NCBI GenBank assembly: GCA_029547705.1
Contig: JAKPOU010000001.1
Coordinates: forward strand, 135,437-199,436
Direction: 5' to 3'
From: Bacteroidota bacterium
Lineage (GTDB): Bacteria; Bacteroidota; Bacteroidia; Bacteroidales; VadinHA17
Length of the DNA stretch: 64,000 nt
The translations under genes and the position numbers were made by a program. Shown in pieces: positions 7,247 through 16,456 of the stretch; the stretch's first letter is position 1; each line of letters opens with the position of its first letter. A model generated the notes under the pieces. The model was given only the letters and a program-made list of their open reading frames with translations, did no database searches and was not told the DNA's origin.

Positions 7247-8548
7247 TCAGTCAATCCCGGCAGCATAGTCGCGCAACATCCGTATTGCGGTGAAAAGCAC
7301 TCCTGCTTCTCCCCTGAATGTGCCTGATCCCCTTGGTTTATTATCAACGGTATACCATTCATAGAATCCGTTATTGTCCTTTACCCTTTTTACCATCGGC
7401 AGTATCTGTTCACAGGCTTCCTCAACGAAGCCGTGACTGATGAGCTGCTGTATCATCCTTCCCCCGAACCAGGTCCAGTCTCCTCCGTTCTGATAACTGT
7501 ATTCAACACTCATTATTTTATTCTCAAAGAATCCTTCCGGATAGGGAGGATACAGGGTCAGTCCTATTGATGCAGCTCCTGCAAGCTTTACCCTTCTCAC
7601 CATTTCATCCAGGGAAGCTTTTATTTCATCCTTTGAAAGCAGGCCTGCCTCAATTGCAACTGCCGTACCCCCGAAGTAATAAATCTGATTTTCATCAAAA
7701 TCCGGAGGAAACGGTGATCCCTTTTCCAGATAAATATGCGGAATGAATTTCCTGTTCCCCTCATCCCAGAGATGCTTTCTGGCGTTTTGTGCAATCATTT
7801 CCCTGACAGGAACCCATTTTTCCCTTGTCGCAGGAATTGCTTCAGTAAGATTCTCCAGGGCAATAATAAACATTGCATTATCATAAATATCAATTGCCGG
7901 ATGAGTGTTCTCATCCCATGCAACACCCCATCCGTGTCCCGGCTGTACATCACCCCAGTCTGCCGTTGTGGCTCCGTATATGAGCCCGTATTCCTCACTG
8001 AAACGATGATCCATCAGGAACTGCATTGCCATTTCCATTCTTTCAGCTATGCTTTTTCCCGCAATTTCGCAGGATAAAACAGCACTGTCGGAAGTCAGCT
8101 TAATATATTTGCATACAGCCTGCACCAGTGAGGATTCCTGGTCTGTCTCCACGGTATTCTTGTGTCCTGCATAACGGGGTTCAAGATCCGAATAGTAAAA
8201 ATCATATCCCACCTCACCCGCAGCGGCCACAGGGGTGAATCCGTCGAGTATGCCTCCGTCTTCCGCCTGCATCCTGAAAAACACCATAAGATTCTCCCGG
8301 AGTTCTTCAGCCGGATGCACCGCCGCGGCAAGTTCAATGAAGGTATTGTAATCCCTGATCCAGACTTCCAGGTAGCCGTCGCCCGCATTGAATCCGCTCC
8401 CGATCATTTCCAGGGCTTTCTGTTCAGTAAAGGCATAATATTCATTGTTCCGGATCTGTCCGGCAAGCATTCTGTTCTTCTTAACGCCAGGTGAAGTACA
8501 TGAAACGGTTAAGGCAAATAACATTGCCAGGTAGAAACTTTTTTCCAT
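7247..8548 (-). CDS. Lipoprotein of the six-hairpin glycosidase superfamily
   Basis: A type II signal peptide ends at the lipobox LTVSC (Cys near residue 17). The mature protein has repeated helical-hairpin motifs typical of (alpha/alpha)6 toroid glycosidases: VWIRDYNTFIELAAA, DQESSLVQAVCKYI, DIYDNAMFIIALENL, and the aromatic-rich YQNGGDWTWFGGRMIQQL near the C-terminus. The WxRDxxTF and DxxWTWxGG patterns resemble amylo-alpha-glucosidase and GH63/GH37-like folds, but I cannot name the family. It lies 31 bp from the DUF364 gene and 200 bp from the GH97 gene on the same strand. The likely location is the cell envelope, acting on alpha-linked oligosaccharides; this is inference. Confidence 0.7.
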   Translation of the reverse strand: MEKSFYLAMLFALTVSCTSPGVKKNRMLAGQIRNNEYYAFTEQKALEMIGSGFNAGDGYLEVWIRDYNTFIELAAAVHPAEELRENLMVFFRMQAEDGGILDGFTPVAAAGEVGYDFYYSDLEPRYAGHKNTVETDQESSLVQAVCKYIKLTSDSAVLSCEIAGKSIAERMEMAMQFLMDHRFSEEYGLIYGATTADWGDVQPGHGWGVAWDENTHPAIDIYDNAMFIIALENLTEAIPATREKWVPVREMIAQNARKHLWDEGNRKFIPHIYLEKGSPFPPDFDENQIYYFGGTAVAIEAGLLSKDEIKASLDEMVRRVKLAGAASIGLTLYPPYPEGFFENKIMSVEYSYQNGGDWTWFGGRMIQQLISHGFVEEACEQILPMVKRVKDNNGFYEWYTVDNKPRGSGTFRGEAGVLFTAIRMLRDYAAGID

Positions 8549-8749
8549 ACAGTCTGTCAGTTAAAAAATTATTACTTGTATTCTTCCTAAGAAAAATTTG
8601 TTCTTTTCAGCAAATCCCTGTTTGCAGCCCGGAACTGCTTCAGAAATTACCTTGTATTTATTTATTGCGAATATATCATTTGTAAAAAATAAATACACAT
8701 CTTCGCCCGGATCCTTTCCCGCGATACCTGTAAAAATCAAAATGAGATT

Positions 8750-10705
8750 TTACCTGACCGGGGTTATCTCTGCCACCCAGCCACCTCCGGAAGCAAGCCT
8801 GAGTTTCAATATATCACCTGCCTCACATTCCATCTGAATTTTCCTGTAATCTTCTGCCCGTTTATCGGAATTGATGCCGTCGGTAATTGCTTCAATCCTG
8901 TATTTTCCGGGATTCAGGAATTTTGTATCCAGGTCAATTTCACGGCTGTTCCAGTTTGTTATTGCTCCAATATACCAATTATCGCCTGATCTCCGTGCGA
9001 TAACAGTATATTCGGCAATTTTTCCCTTCAGCAACCGTGTTTCATCCCATTCAACCGGGATTTTTGTCAGGAACCCGGCACATTCCTTTTCACGGTAATA
9101 ATCTGAAGGTGAATCCGGAAGCATTGTCATCGGGCTGTTAAGGATCACGAACAGGGCCATTGAATGGGCGCGTGTCCCCTGCTCCATCGGATAATCGCCA
9201 ACAGCCCTGAAATTATCCTTTGTTGAATTACGCATGGATCCGGGGATATAATCCATTGGCCCGGCAAACATCCGGATATATGGCAGGAGATTATGATGTT
9301 CCGGATCAGCTTCATCTGTCCACCCGTTATATTCATATTCTATCAGTCCCTCGCGGGTAAGTACATTCGGATACTTCCTGCGCAGTCCGCAGGGTTTGTA
9401 TGCACCATGGAAATTAACCACCATTTTTTTCTCCCCTGCCATACGGGCAACTCTCTCATAAAACTCAACCATTACCTGATCATCGCGGTTCATAAAATCC
9501 ACTTTAATTCCCTTTATTCCCCAGCTCTCAAACAGGCTGAAAGCTTCCGCCCATTGTTTCTCGAGTGTCCGCCAGATTACCCATAACATTATATCCACGC
9601 CTTTTGATGAAGCATAAGCGGTTACCTCTTCCATATTCAGACCCGGAACCGGTTCAAGAAGATTGTCACGCGGACACCATCCGTCATCAAAAAGGAAATA
9701 TCTGAAACCATGTTTTGCACAGAAATCAATAAAATATTTTGCTGTTTCTGTATTTATCCCTGACCTGAAATCAACACCATATATGTTATGTTTGGCCCAC
9801 CAGTCGAACATCACGACTCCCGGCCTGATCCAGGAAGGATCCTCTATTGCACAGGGTGTAGCAAGAAGGTAAACCATACTGTTTGAAACAAGACCCTCCT
9901 CCGCACCGGCAATTGCAAAAATCCGCCACGGATAGGTACGTGTACCGCTGACACTGGCTATATAGTCCGAAGTTTCCGATACCTGACCCTGCACGTAAGC
10001 ATTCCCCGTGGAAGAAAAAGCTTCGGGAAACGGAGGATTAGCGGCTTCCAGATGTTCCCCGGCTGTTCCCCTGAGCCATAATCCCGGATAATTGTAAAGA
10101 TCTGCTTCGGTGATCATGACAAATGACCCGTCCTGTTTTTGAACAAGGAAAGGGAGATTGCATAGTTGTCCCTGTTCAATATCATTAAGCTTTTTGTGTT
10201 CATAAGGAGTTTCGTATGACGAATTGAAGCTCTTTGATGACTGAAATCTCGCGGAATCATTTTCTCCCAGGGAAATTTCCAGATTTTCTTTTTTTATTAT
10301 CAGACTGTCTTTCGAAAAGGTTGTAAATCTATATGCAAGTCCTTCGTTGAATAATCTGAAAGTTACACTGTAATCTGCCCTGAACCTTATTTCAAGTTCA
10401 TTGTATGCGTTTACAAGTTCCGAAGCTTTTTCACGGATCTCGGGTCTGACAATCTCATTGACTGATTCCCGGTTTGTTTTTTTTATTTTATACCTGAATC
10501 CGGACTGAGTTATACAGCCGGTTTCCAGTTCAAGATTGCTCAGTTTAACAATCCGGGCCTCATTCCTCTTAAGATCCGCTGAGATCCCCCGGTTTATTTC
10601 AATTTCCGCCTTAAGCTTCCTGTCAGGAGATAAAAGCTCATATTTCTGGGCGCTGGAATTACAGCAGAAAAAAACGGATAAAAAGAAAAGTATTGACTTT
10701 TTCAC
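8750..10705 (-). CDS. Glycoside hydrolase family 97 enzyme, probable retaining alpha-galactosidase-type
   Basis: The 651-residue protein has a signal peptide (start codon GTG, cleavage near SSAQ) and the three GH97 parts: an N-terminal beta-sandwich, a (beta/alpha)8 barrel from about residue 290, and a C-terminal beta domain. D403 in GIKVDFMNRDD and E458 in EYEYNGW are 55 residues apart. That is the same spacing as the nucleophile and acid/base pair reported for the retaining member BtGH97b (D415, E470), so I favour a retaining enzyme over the inverting SusB type. No SusC/SusD neighbours are present. It is flanked by a PIG-L deacetylase (26 bp upstream) and a six-hairpin lipoprotein downstream, suggesting joint action on a complex glycan. 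Confidence 0.88.
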   Translation of the reverse strand: MKKSILFFLSVFFCCNSSAQKYELLSPDRKLKAEIEINRGISADLKRNEARIVKLSNLELETGCITQSGFRYKIKKTNRESVNEIVRPEIREKASELVNAYNELEIRFRADYSVTFRLFNEGLAYRFTTFSKDSLIIKKENLEISLGENDSARFQSSKSFNSSYETPYEHKKLNDIEQGQLCNLPFLVQKQDGSFVMITEADLYNYPGLWLRGTAGEHLEAANPPFPEAFSSTGNAYVQGQVSETSDYIASVSGTRTYPWRIFAIAGAEEGLVSNSMVYLLATPCAIEDPSWIRPGVVMFDWWAKHNIYGVDFRSGINTETAKYFIDFCAKHGFRYFLFDDGWCPRDNLLEPVPGLNMEEVTAYASSKGVDIMLWVIWRTLEKQWAEAFSLFESWGIKGIKVDFMNRDDQVMVEFYERVARMAGEKKMVVNFHGAYKPCGLRRKYPNVLTREGLIEYEYNGWTDEADPEHHNLLPYIRMFAGPMDYIPGSMRNSTKDNFRAVGDYPMEQGTRAHSMALFVILNSPMTMLPDSPSDYYREKECAGFLTKIPVEWDETRLLKGKIAEYTVIARRSGDNWYIGAITNWNSREIDLDTKFLNPGKYRIEAITDGINSDKRAEDYRKIQMECEAGDILKLRLASGGGWVAEITPVR

Positions 10706-10731
10706 TATTTCGAAATTTTGAATGGTTTTAT

Positions 10732-11577
10732 TTATTTAATCATTGGAAATAGTTTTCTGGTTTCCTCTTCTGAGGGTTTTCGTCCATAGGGAGCATATCT
10801 GAAAGTCTCGGCATGAAGTACTTTTACAGCTCTTGCTTCACCATACCATTTCTTCAGACAGGCTTTTTCTGTTTCACTCACAGTACCAAACCATTCAGCA
10901 ACATATTTTAATCTCTCTTCCCTGCCCGAAGGTACCTTGTCCAATGTTCCTTCAGTCCAGGGCAACCACTCAAAGAATTGTGATTCATGTGCCGAGACTG
11001 CATATACTTTCTGATCGAATACAGCATCAATATCAACAGCAATTTCAGGGGATGAAAAACCCGGATAAAGAAATACGGGATTTTTTTTCAATGGTGGTGT
11101 ATCGGGAGCGACATTTGGTACAATCACCATATATGAAGCATCCTGAACGAGAATACTTGTATTCCGGTGGTCAGGATGATAGTCATCAGGCGGATGAGTA
11201 ATAACAATATCAGCTTTCCAGTTACGTATTTCCCTGATTATTTTCAGCCGGTTTTCGAGGGTTGGCATCAGTTCTCCGTCATGATTATCTATAACAAGAT
11301 ATTCCACTCCAAACCTTTTTCCGGCTTCCCGGGCTTCGAGCATACGTCTTTTTGCAAGTGCCCCGCCCCCCATTGACTGATGACCGGCGTCTCCATTAGT
11401 CATTGAAACAAATTTTACCCTGTGACCAAGTTTGGAATATAAAATTGTGGTACCACCGGCAAATTCATCACAGTCATCGGGATGAGCACCGATAACAATT
11501 ATGTTCAGCTTATCATCCTGTGATATGCAGTTTATCGCAATAACTGACAGGAACACCATTAAGAGAATTTTTTTCAT
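10732..11577 (-). CDS. Exported PIG-L family deacetylase
   Basis: The protein has a signal peptide (MKKILLMVFLSVIAINC) and the two zinc-binding signatures of the PIG-L/LmbE family: AHPDDCDEFAGG near the N-terminus and HPPDDYHPDHRNT in the middle. Family members remove N-acetyl groups from N-acetylglucosamine-containing substrates such as GlcNAc-PI, bacillithiol precursors or chitobiose. An in-frame ATG lies two codons further upstream at 11583; I prefer 11577 because it gives a classical MKK signal peptide. It sits 26 bp upstream of the GH97 gene on the same strand and faces a divergent sialidase-like gene. A deacetylation step in amino-sugar glycan breakdown is plausible, but the substrate is unknown. 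Confidence 0.85.
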   Translation of the reverse strand: MKKILLMVFLSVIAINCISQDDKLNIIVIGAHPDDCDEFAGGTTILYSKLGHRVKFVSMTNGDAGHQSMGGGALAKRRMLEAREAGKRFGVEYLVIDNHDGELMPTLENRLKIIREIRNWKADIVITHPPDDYHPDHRNTSILVQDASYMVIVPNVAPDTPPLKKNPVFLYPGFSSPEIAVDIDAVFDQKVYAVSAHESQFFEWLPWTEGTLDKVPSGREERLKYVAEWFGTVSETEKACLKKWYGEARAVKVLHAETFRYAPYGRKPSEEETRKLFPMIK

Positions 11578-11766
11578 AGGCATGATTCAGAGCAATTAAT
11601 TCAACTTCAGGTATAAATTTAGGAATTTTTCAACTGACAATGGTTTTAATGCTTGTTAATATCCGGTGAAAGCCGGGGCCATGAGCAAAAGGGCCGTTCA
11701 GATTCCGGACGGAAAAAATATGGCATTTTTAATCTTTTTGAGCTACCTTTATTGAAAACCCCTGTC

Positions 11767-13134
11767 ATGAAAGCATACAGATACTTACTGCCCTTATTAA
11801 TCATTGTTTTCTGTACCGCCTGCAGGTCCGGCGGCCCGGAAACAAAAGAAAAAGAATCTGCTTACACGGATACTCCTGTTCTGGAACACATTTTCCCTTT
11901 TCAGACGCAGCATTGTCATGGTTCATCCGTTGCCGAACTGCCCAACGGGGATCTGATGGTTGCCTGGTTTCACGGAAGCGGTGAGCGGACCGCTGATGAT
12001 GTGGAAATACGGGGAGCCCGCCGCAGTCATAAAACGGGCAGATGGAGCAAGCCTTTCATTCTGGCTGATGTACCGGATTTTCCTGATATCAATCCCGTAA
12101 TCTTCATTGACGGTAAATCCCGGTTGTGGCTTGTATGGTACACTGTTCTCGCCTACCGCTGGGAATCATCGTTACTGAAATACCGCATAAGTGAAAATTA
12201 CATGCAGGAATCCGGTCCGCCCGAATGGAAATGGCAGGATATGATACATATGAAACCTGATGGCAGTTCACCTGACGGAATAGGAAGGAATGACCGCTTC
12301 GTACAGATACTTGAAAGGAAATATGATGAACTGTACAGGGATCTTGTCTCAAAGGGTTTTATAAACAATGAAACAGGGCCTGTAAGTGATGAGATGTGGA
12401 AAAAAGCCCTTGACGGCTATCTCGCTATTGCAGAGGGGAAGGGATTCACGGGACCGGGAACCGATATCAGTGAGAAGGGAGAAAGGATCAGGACAGAGCT
12501 TGGTTTTCCCCTTCAGCGCAGGATAGGATGGCAGAGCCGGAACAAGCCTCTTATTACGGGAAACCGTTTATTGCTGCCCTTATATTCCGACGGATTTGAT
12601 TTTTCAATCATTGCCATAACTGATGACTGGGGTGAGACATGGCAGTTCAGCGAGCCCCTGGTTGGTGCAGGATCAATACAGCCTTCCCTGGCACTGTGCA
12701 GGGATGGCTCCATAACGGCACTGATGAGGGATAACGGTCCTCCCCCTGCCAGACTTGCCAGAAGCACATCCTCCGATACGGGAAAGAGCTGGAGCCTGGT
12801 TGAAGACACGGATATTCCCAATCCAGGAAGTGCCGCGGATGTAGTGGTGCTGAAAAGCGGGAACTGGGCCCTGGTACACAATGATACCGAACAGGGAAGA
12901 CACCGGCTGTCAGTCTGGCTTTCAGAAGATGAGGGGAAAAGCTGGCCTTTCAGGAAGATTCTTGCCGAGGGAACAGCCGGAAGCGAATCAAGAAGTCATT
13001 ACCCCGCCATCATACAGGGCAGCGACGGTATGATTCACATATCATATACCAACCAGATTCCGGGACCCGAGGGCCGGCCTTCCCTGAAAAATATAGTTCA
13101 TGCAAGTCTGTCAGAGAAATGGCTGACAGATTAG
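11767..13134 (+). CDS. Sialidase-like (BNR/Asp-box) beta-propeller lipoprotein
   Basis: I place the start at ATG 11767, giving a lipoprotein signal peptide with lipobox IVFCTAC; an upstream in-frame start at 11653 would put 38 unrelated residues in front. The protein has Asp-box-like repeats (ITDDWGETW, SSDTGKSW, SEDEGKSW) and the family motif HGSSVAELPNGDLMVAWFHG, as in exo-alpha-sialidase-like proteins of Bacteroidota and Planctomycetota. I did not confirm the arginine triad of true GH33 enzymes, so the glycosidase assignment is uncertain. It ends 3 bp before the convergent GH20 gene. Together with the hexosaminidase and deacetylase it suggests amino-sugar glycan use. Confidence 0.75.
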   Translation: MKAYRYLLPLLIIVFCTACRSGGPETKEKESAYTDTPVLEHIFPFQTQHCHGSSVAELPNGDLMVAWFHGSGERTADDVEIRGARRSHKTGRWSKPFILADVPDFPDINPVIFIDGKSRLWLVWYTVLAYRWESSLLKYRISENYMQESGPPEWKWQDMIHMKPDGSSPDGIGRNDRFVQILERKYDELYRDLVSKGFINNETGPVSDEMWKKALDGYLAIAEGKGFTGPGTDISEKGERIRTELGFPLQRRIGWQSRNKPLITGNRLLLPLYSDGFDFSIIAITDDWGETWQFSEPLVGAGSIQPSLALCRDGSITALMRDNGPPPARLARSTSSDTGKSWSLVEDTDIPNPGSAADVVVLKSGNWALVHNDTEQGRHRLSVWLSEDEGKSWPFRKILAEGTAGSESRSHYPAIIQGSDGMIHISYTNQIPGPEGRPSLKNIVHASLSEKWLTD

Positions 13135-13137
13135 TTT

Positions 13138-14724
13138 TTACTCATCAAGACCTGTCCAGTCAACAAGGGGTGATTTGTAATAATTGATATCCATTGCATC
13201 AAACCGTTCCCCGTGTCTGCCCAGCCTTGTCCTGTATTCCTCCCATTTCCTTGATTCAGCGGGAGTCCATCCTATCTCGGCTATTCCGGCAAGACGCGGG
13301 AAAACCATATATTCAATTTCTTTGATATTTGTTATGTTTTCGGTCCACAGCGGTGCCTCCACCCCCACTATATCCTCCCTGCCAACACCGGGAACAAGCG
13401 TGGCGGGATCCCAGTTGTAGGAAACATCAACTTCAACAAATCCTGCCCACTGCAGCCCGTATTTTGTTGTTTTGTCATATTTCATATCAATATAGGCCTT
13501 GTTTGCCGGCGACATAAGGATTTTTGCCCCCTGTGCAACCGCTTTTCCGGCATTTTTCGGATTTGCCCAGTTCTGGGCAATACTGCCCGGCTTCAGTTTT
13601 GCATTTGCAATTTCATCCCAGCCTATACACTGTTTCCCGTGACTTGTTGCAATTTCCTGGACCCTCTCCACAAAAGGTATATAATCCGATAGTTTTGTTG
13701 CATGCGATTCATCTCCTCCGATATGGAAATACGGACCCGGTGTCATTTCCGAAATTTCCCTGATCACGTCGTCAATAAACTTATAGGTTATTTCCTTGTG
13801 AATGCAGAATGAACTGAAACCGACTTCTATTCCGGTATAAAGCTCTGTGGCCTTTCCGTCGCAGTTAAGTTCGGGATAGGATGCCAGGGCAGCATTGGTA
13901 TGTCCGGGCATATCTATCTCAGGAATTACGGTTATATAGTTTTCTCCGGCATATTCAACAATAGCCCTGTATTGTTCCTGGGTGAAAAATCCGCCGGATC
14001 CCCCGCCGACCTCTGTTGTACTGCCATGCAGGGTGAGATTAGGCCATGATTTGATTTCGATCCTCCATCCCTGGTCATCCGACAGATGCAGGTGCAGACT
14101 GTTCATTTTGTAATATGCAAGGAAATCGATAAAGCGTCTTACATCATCAATGCCGAAAAAATGGCGGGCAACATCAAGCATTGCTCCCCTGTGGGAATAT
14201 TCCGGATAATCACTGATTGTTCCCGTTGCAATTTTCCATGGTCCCTGCTGTCGCTCAGTCATTTCAATCCTTGCGGGCAGCAGTTGCCTGATGGTCTGAA
14301 CGCCCCTGAACAGGCCGGCATGTGTGGCTGCAGTAAGCCTCAGCTGTTTTGCTGTAATGTGAAGCTCATAGCCCTCACTGTTCGCTGCGGCAGCTGAAGT
14401 GCCTTCCAGACTCAGTATTATGGAACCCTTCCCGGGATTATCAGCTGTTGATTTAACATTCAGGCTGTATCCGGTTGAAGGCCTCAGCTTCTCGGCAAGA
14501 TAATGCCCGATACCCAGAAGTTCGGGTGACTCACCTGTTACATATATGACAGTATTCGGCTTAAGGCTGAAATAAGCGCCTGTTGAAACAACTGATACCG
14601 GTTTCGGGATTATGCTTTCCGAGGAAAGATCCGATGGCTCCTGCTTTGTGCATGATACCTGGAATAATACTGCAATGGCAAGTAACAGCAAAGGCAGAAT
14701 CTGTTTTTGTTTTTTGTGGTACAT
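13138..14724 (-). CDS. Beta-N-acetylhexosaminidase, GH20 lipoprotein
   Basis: A type II signal peptide ends at LFQVSC (C25). It is followed by the GH20 N-terminal domain (to about residue 165) and the catalytic barrel with HRGAMLDVARHFF, HLHLSDDQGWR and the catalytic pair D338-E339 in HIGGDESH. GH20 enzymes cleave terminal beta-linked GlcNAc or GalNAc by substrate-assisted catalysis. The 528-residue length is normal for Bacteroidota exo-hexosaminidases without extra C-terminal modules. It is convergent with the sialidase-like gene with 3 bp between, and 46 bp from the redoxin gene upstream. An outer-membrane location is inferred from the lipobox. Confidence 0.93.
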   Translation of the reverse strand: MYHKKQKQILPLLLLAIAVLFQVSCTKQEPSDLSSESIIPKPVSVVSTGAYFSLKPNTVIYVTGESPELLGIGHYLAEKLRPSTGYSLNVKSTADNPGKGSIILSLEGTSAAAANSEGYELHITAKQLRLTAATHAGLFRGVQTIRQLLPARIEMTERQQGPWKIATGTISDYPEYSHRGAMLDVARHFFGIDDVRRFIDFLAYYKMNSLHLHLSDDQGWRIEIKSWPNLTLHGSTTEVGGGSGGFFTQEQYRAIVEYAGENYITVIPEIDMPGHTNAALASYPELNCDGKATELYTGIEVGFSSFCIHKEITYKFIDDVIREISEMTPGPYFHIGGDESHATKLSDYIPFVERVQEIATSHGKQCIGWDEIANAKLKPGSIAQNWANPKNAGKAVAQGAKILMSPANKAYIDMKYDKTTKYGLQWAGFVEVDVSYNWDPATLVPGVGREDIVGVEAPLWTENITNIKEIEYMVFPRLAGIAEIGWTPAESRKWEEYRTRLGRHGERFDAMDINYYKSPLVDWTGLDE

Positions 14725-14770
14725 TTTTATTTGGTTTATGAGTTAATTTATTCCAAAGTTCAGAAATAAA

Positions 14771-15352
14771 TCATACAAGGTCACAGGCTTCCGGAGGCAT
14801 CCAGTGTGCATCACGGCCATCCCACTTGACATTGCATCCGATGGGATTGGTCAGCGGAACACTTACCGGCCTGCCTGATACCAGTTCCTCAAGGGCATTT
14901 TCCAGGTCGTTGACCGTCATTCTTGAAACATCCCGGGGACTATCGACACCCCTTCCCGTATATACAAGAGTTCTTTCCTCATCAAACACAAAGAAATGAG
15001 GAGTTCTCAATGCACCATAAGCCTTTGCCACTGACTGATCCTGATCATGAAGATATACCCAGGGAAAACGGTGCTTTTCCATTCTTTTCACCATATTCGG
15101 AAAGCTGTCTTCCTCATATGTATGCTCACTGTTGGAGTTTATTCCTGCAAAAACCACCCCTTCTGACTTATATTTTTCAGCAGTGGCACGGGTAACTTCA
15201 TCCGAACCGGTTACATAGGGACAATGGTTGCAGGTAAAAAAGACAACCAGAAATTTATGGCTGCTGAAATCTGACAGGCTGTATTTTTTGCCGTCGGTTG
15301 CCGGCAGATTGAAATCCACGGCTTTTTGACCAATTTCTAATGTAAATGACAT
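14771..15352 (-). CDS. Thioredoxin-like redoxin (AhpC/TSA-type fold)
   Basis: The 193-residue cytoplasmic protein has the peroxiredoxin-like start ([19 protein letters not shown]) and the active-site [10 protein letters not shown] with a CxxC pair at C41 and C44, as in the widespread thioredoxin family annotated as redoxin-domain protein. The region [17 protein letters not shown] provides the cis-proline TP motif. The C-terminus carries a further cysteine pair region (IGCNVKW, EACDLV) common in this subfamily. No signal peptide is visible. It is upstream of GH20 on the same strand with a 46-bp gap; a functional link is not evident. The 265 bp upstream of its start hold only AT-rich sequence with no feature I can support. 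Confidence 0.85.
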   Translation of the reverse strand: MSFTLEIGQKAVDFNLPATDGKKYSLSDFSSHKFLVVFFTCNHCPYVTGSDEVTRATAEKYKSEGVVFAGINSNSEHTYEEDSFPNMVKRMEKHRFPWVYLHDQDQSVAKAYGALRTPHFFVFDEERTLVYTGRGVDSPRDVSRMTVNDLENALEELVSGRPVSVPLTNPIGCNVKWDGRDAHWMPPEACDLV

Positions 15353-15617
15353 ATATGGATTTAATTTGTTCTAAAACTAACAATAATTAGTCGTAAGTGT
15401 TTATTGTGCCGGATGAAATTTTTCCCGGCAGGCCCTTACACCTTCTCCCCGCCCTGATTTTCTGCTATGTTATAATATTCATACCGAATTTGTTCAGTTA
15501 TACTTCTCCTTCCGGAACTTTTACCTGCAATACTGAAATAACAGCCAAATAAAGAAATTACATAAATTGAATCAATTATTTTAGCAAATTTAAGGGGAAT
15601 TTCAAAGGATTACCATT

Positions 15618-16397
15618 ATGGCAGGCGGAATTTACAAGACGGGTCTGGTATTGAGCGGGGGAGGCACACGGGGCTTTGCTCATCTCGGAGTACTGAAGGC
15701 TCTTAACGAGGCAGGCATTTATCCTGATGTGGTTTCGGGAACAAGTGCCGGAGCTCTTGCCGGATTAATGTACTGCGACGGCATCGGCCCCGAAGAGGCA
15801 TTTAAAATAATGAAGGGCAGCCGCCGTCTTAACTACATGAGACCCACTATGCCGCGTGACGGACTCCTTCAGCTTTCGGGAATAAGAAAAATCCTTGAAG
15901 ATCATGTGACTGCCAGAAGATTCGAGGATTTGAAAATTCCGCTTTACGTTTCGGCAACCGACCTGAACAATGGCAGGCCGGTTTATTTTTCCAGGGGCGA
16001 GCTGCTGGATGTTGTGATTGCATCTGCAAGCATTCCGGTTCTTTTCAGGCCTGTTGTAATAAACAATATTTTTTATGCTGACGGCGGAATACTCGACAAT
16101 ATGCCGGTCCTTCCGATAGAAAACCAGTGCAGGCTGATTATCGGGTCATTTGTAAATCCGGTGGGAAAGGAAGAATCCTTTCATAATCTGATTAAGATAA
16201 CCGAAAGGACATTCATGATAATGATGTCAAAGGAAATCAACGAAAAATCAAATAAATTCAATCTTTTCATTTCCCCCGCGGAACTCAGGAATTACGGGAT
16301 ACTCAGCCCGGAAGAGGCAGAGGCCGTTTTCAGAATAGGCTACAGGGCAACAAGGGAAAAGCTCAGGGATTCAAGGATTCTGAAATTGTTTTCATGA
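15618..16397 (+). CDS. Patatin-like phospholipase (RssA/NTE type)
   Basis: The 259-residue protein carries the patatin catalytic set: oxyanion loop SGGGTRGFAHLGV (residues 13-25), nucleophile serine S43 in GTSAG, and the catalytic aspartate in YADGGILDN. There is no signal peptide, so this is the short cytoplasmic or inner-membrane-associated form resembling RssA, not the outer-membrane PlpD type with a C-terminal barrel. Its lipid substrate is unknown. It stands alone on the plus strand between the minus-strand redoxin and PurF-like genes. Confidence 0.9.
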   Translation: MAGGIYKTGLVLSGGGTRGFAHLGVLKALNEAGIYPDVVSGTSAGALAGLMYCDGIGPEEAFKIMKGSRRLNYMRPTMPRDGLLQLSGIRKILEDHVTARRFEDLKIPLYVSATDLNNGRPVYFSRGELLDVVIASASIPVLFRPVVINNIFYADGGILDNMPVLPIENQCRLIIGSFVNPVGKEESFHNLIKITERTFMIMMSKEINEKSNKFNLFISPAELRNYGILSPEEAEAVFRIGYRATREKLRDSRILKLFS

Positions 16398-16456
16398 ATT
16401 TCAGCGGCATCTTTCTTGGATAAAGCCCTTGTTTCGCCGGTATTCCCCCGGTGGAA

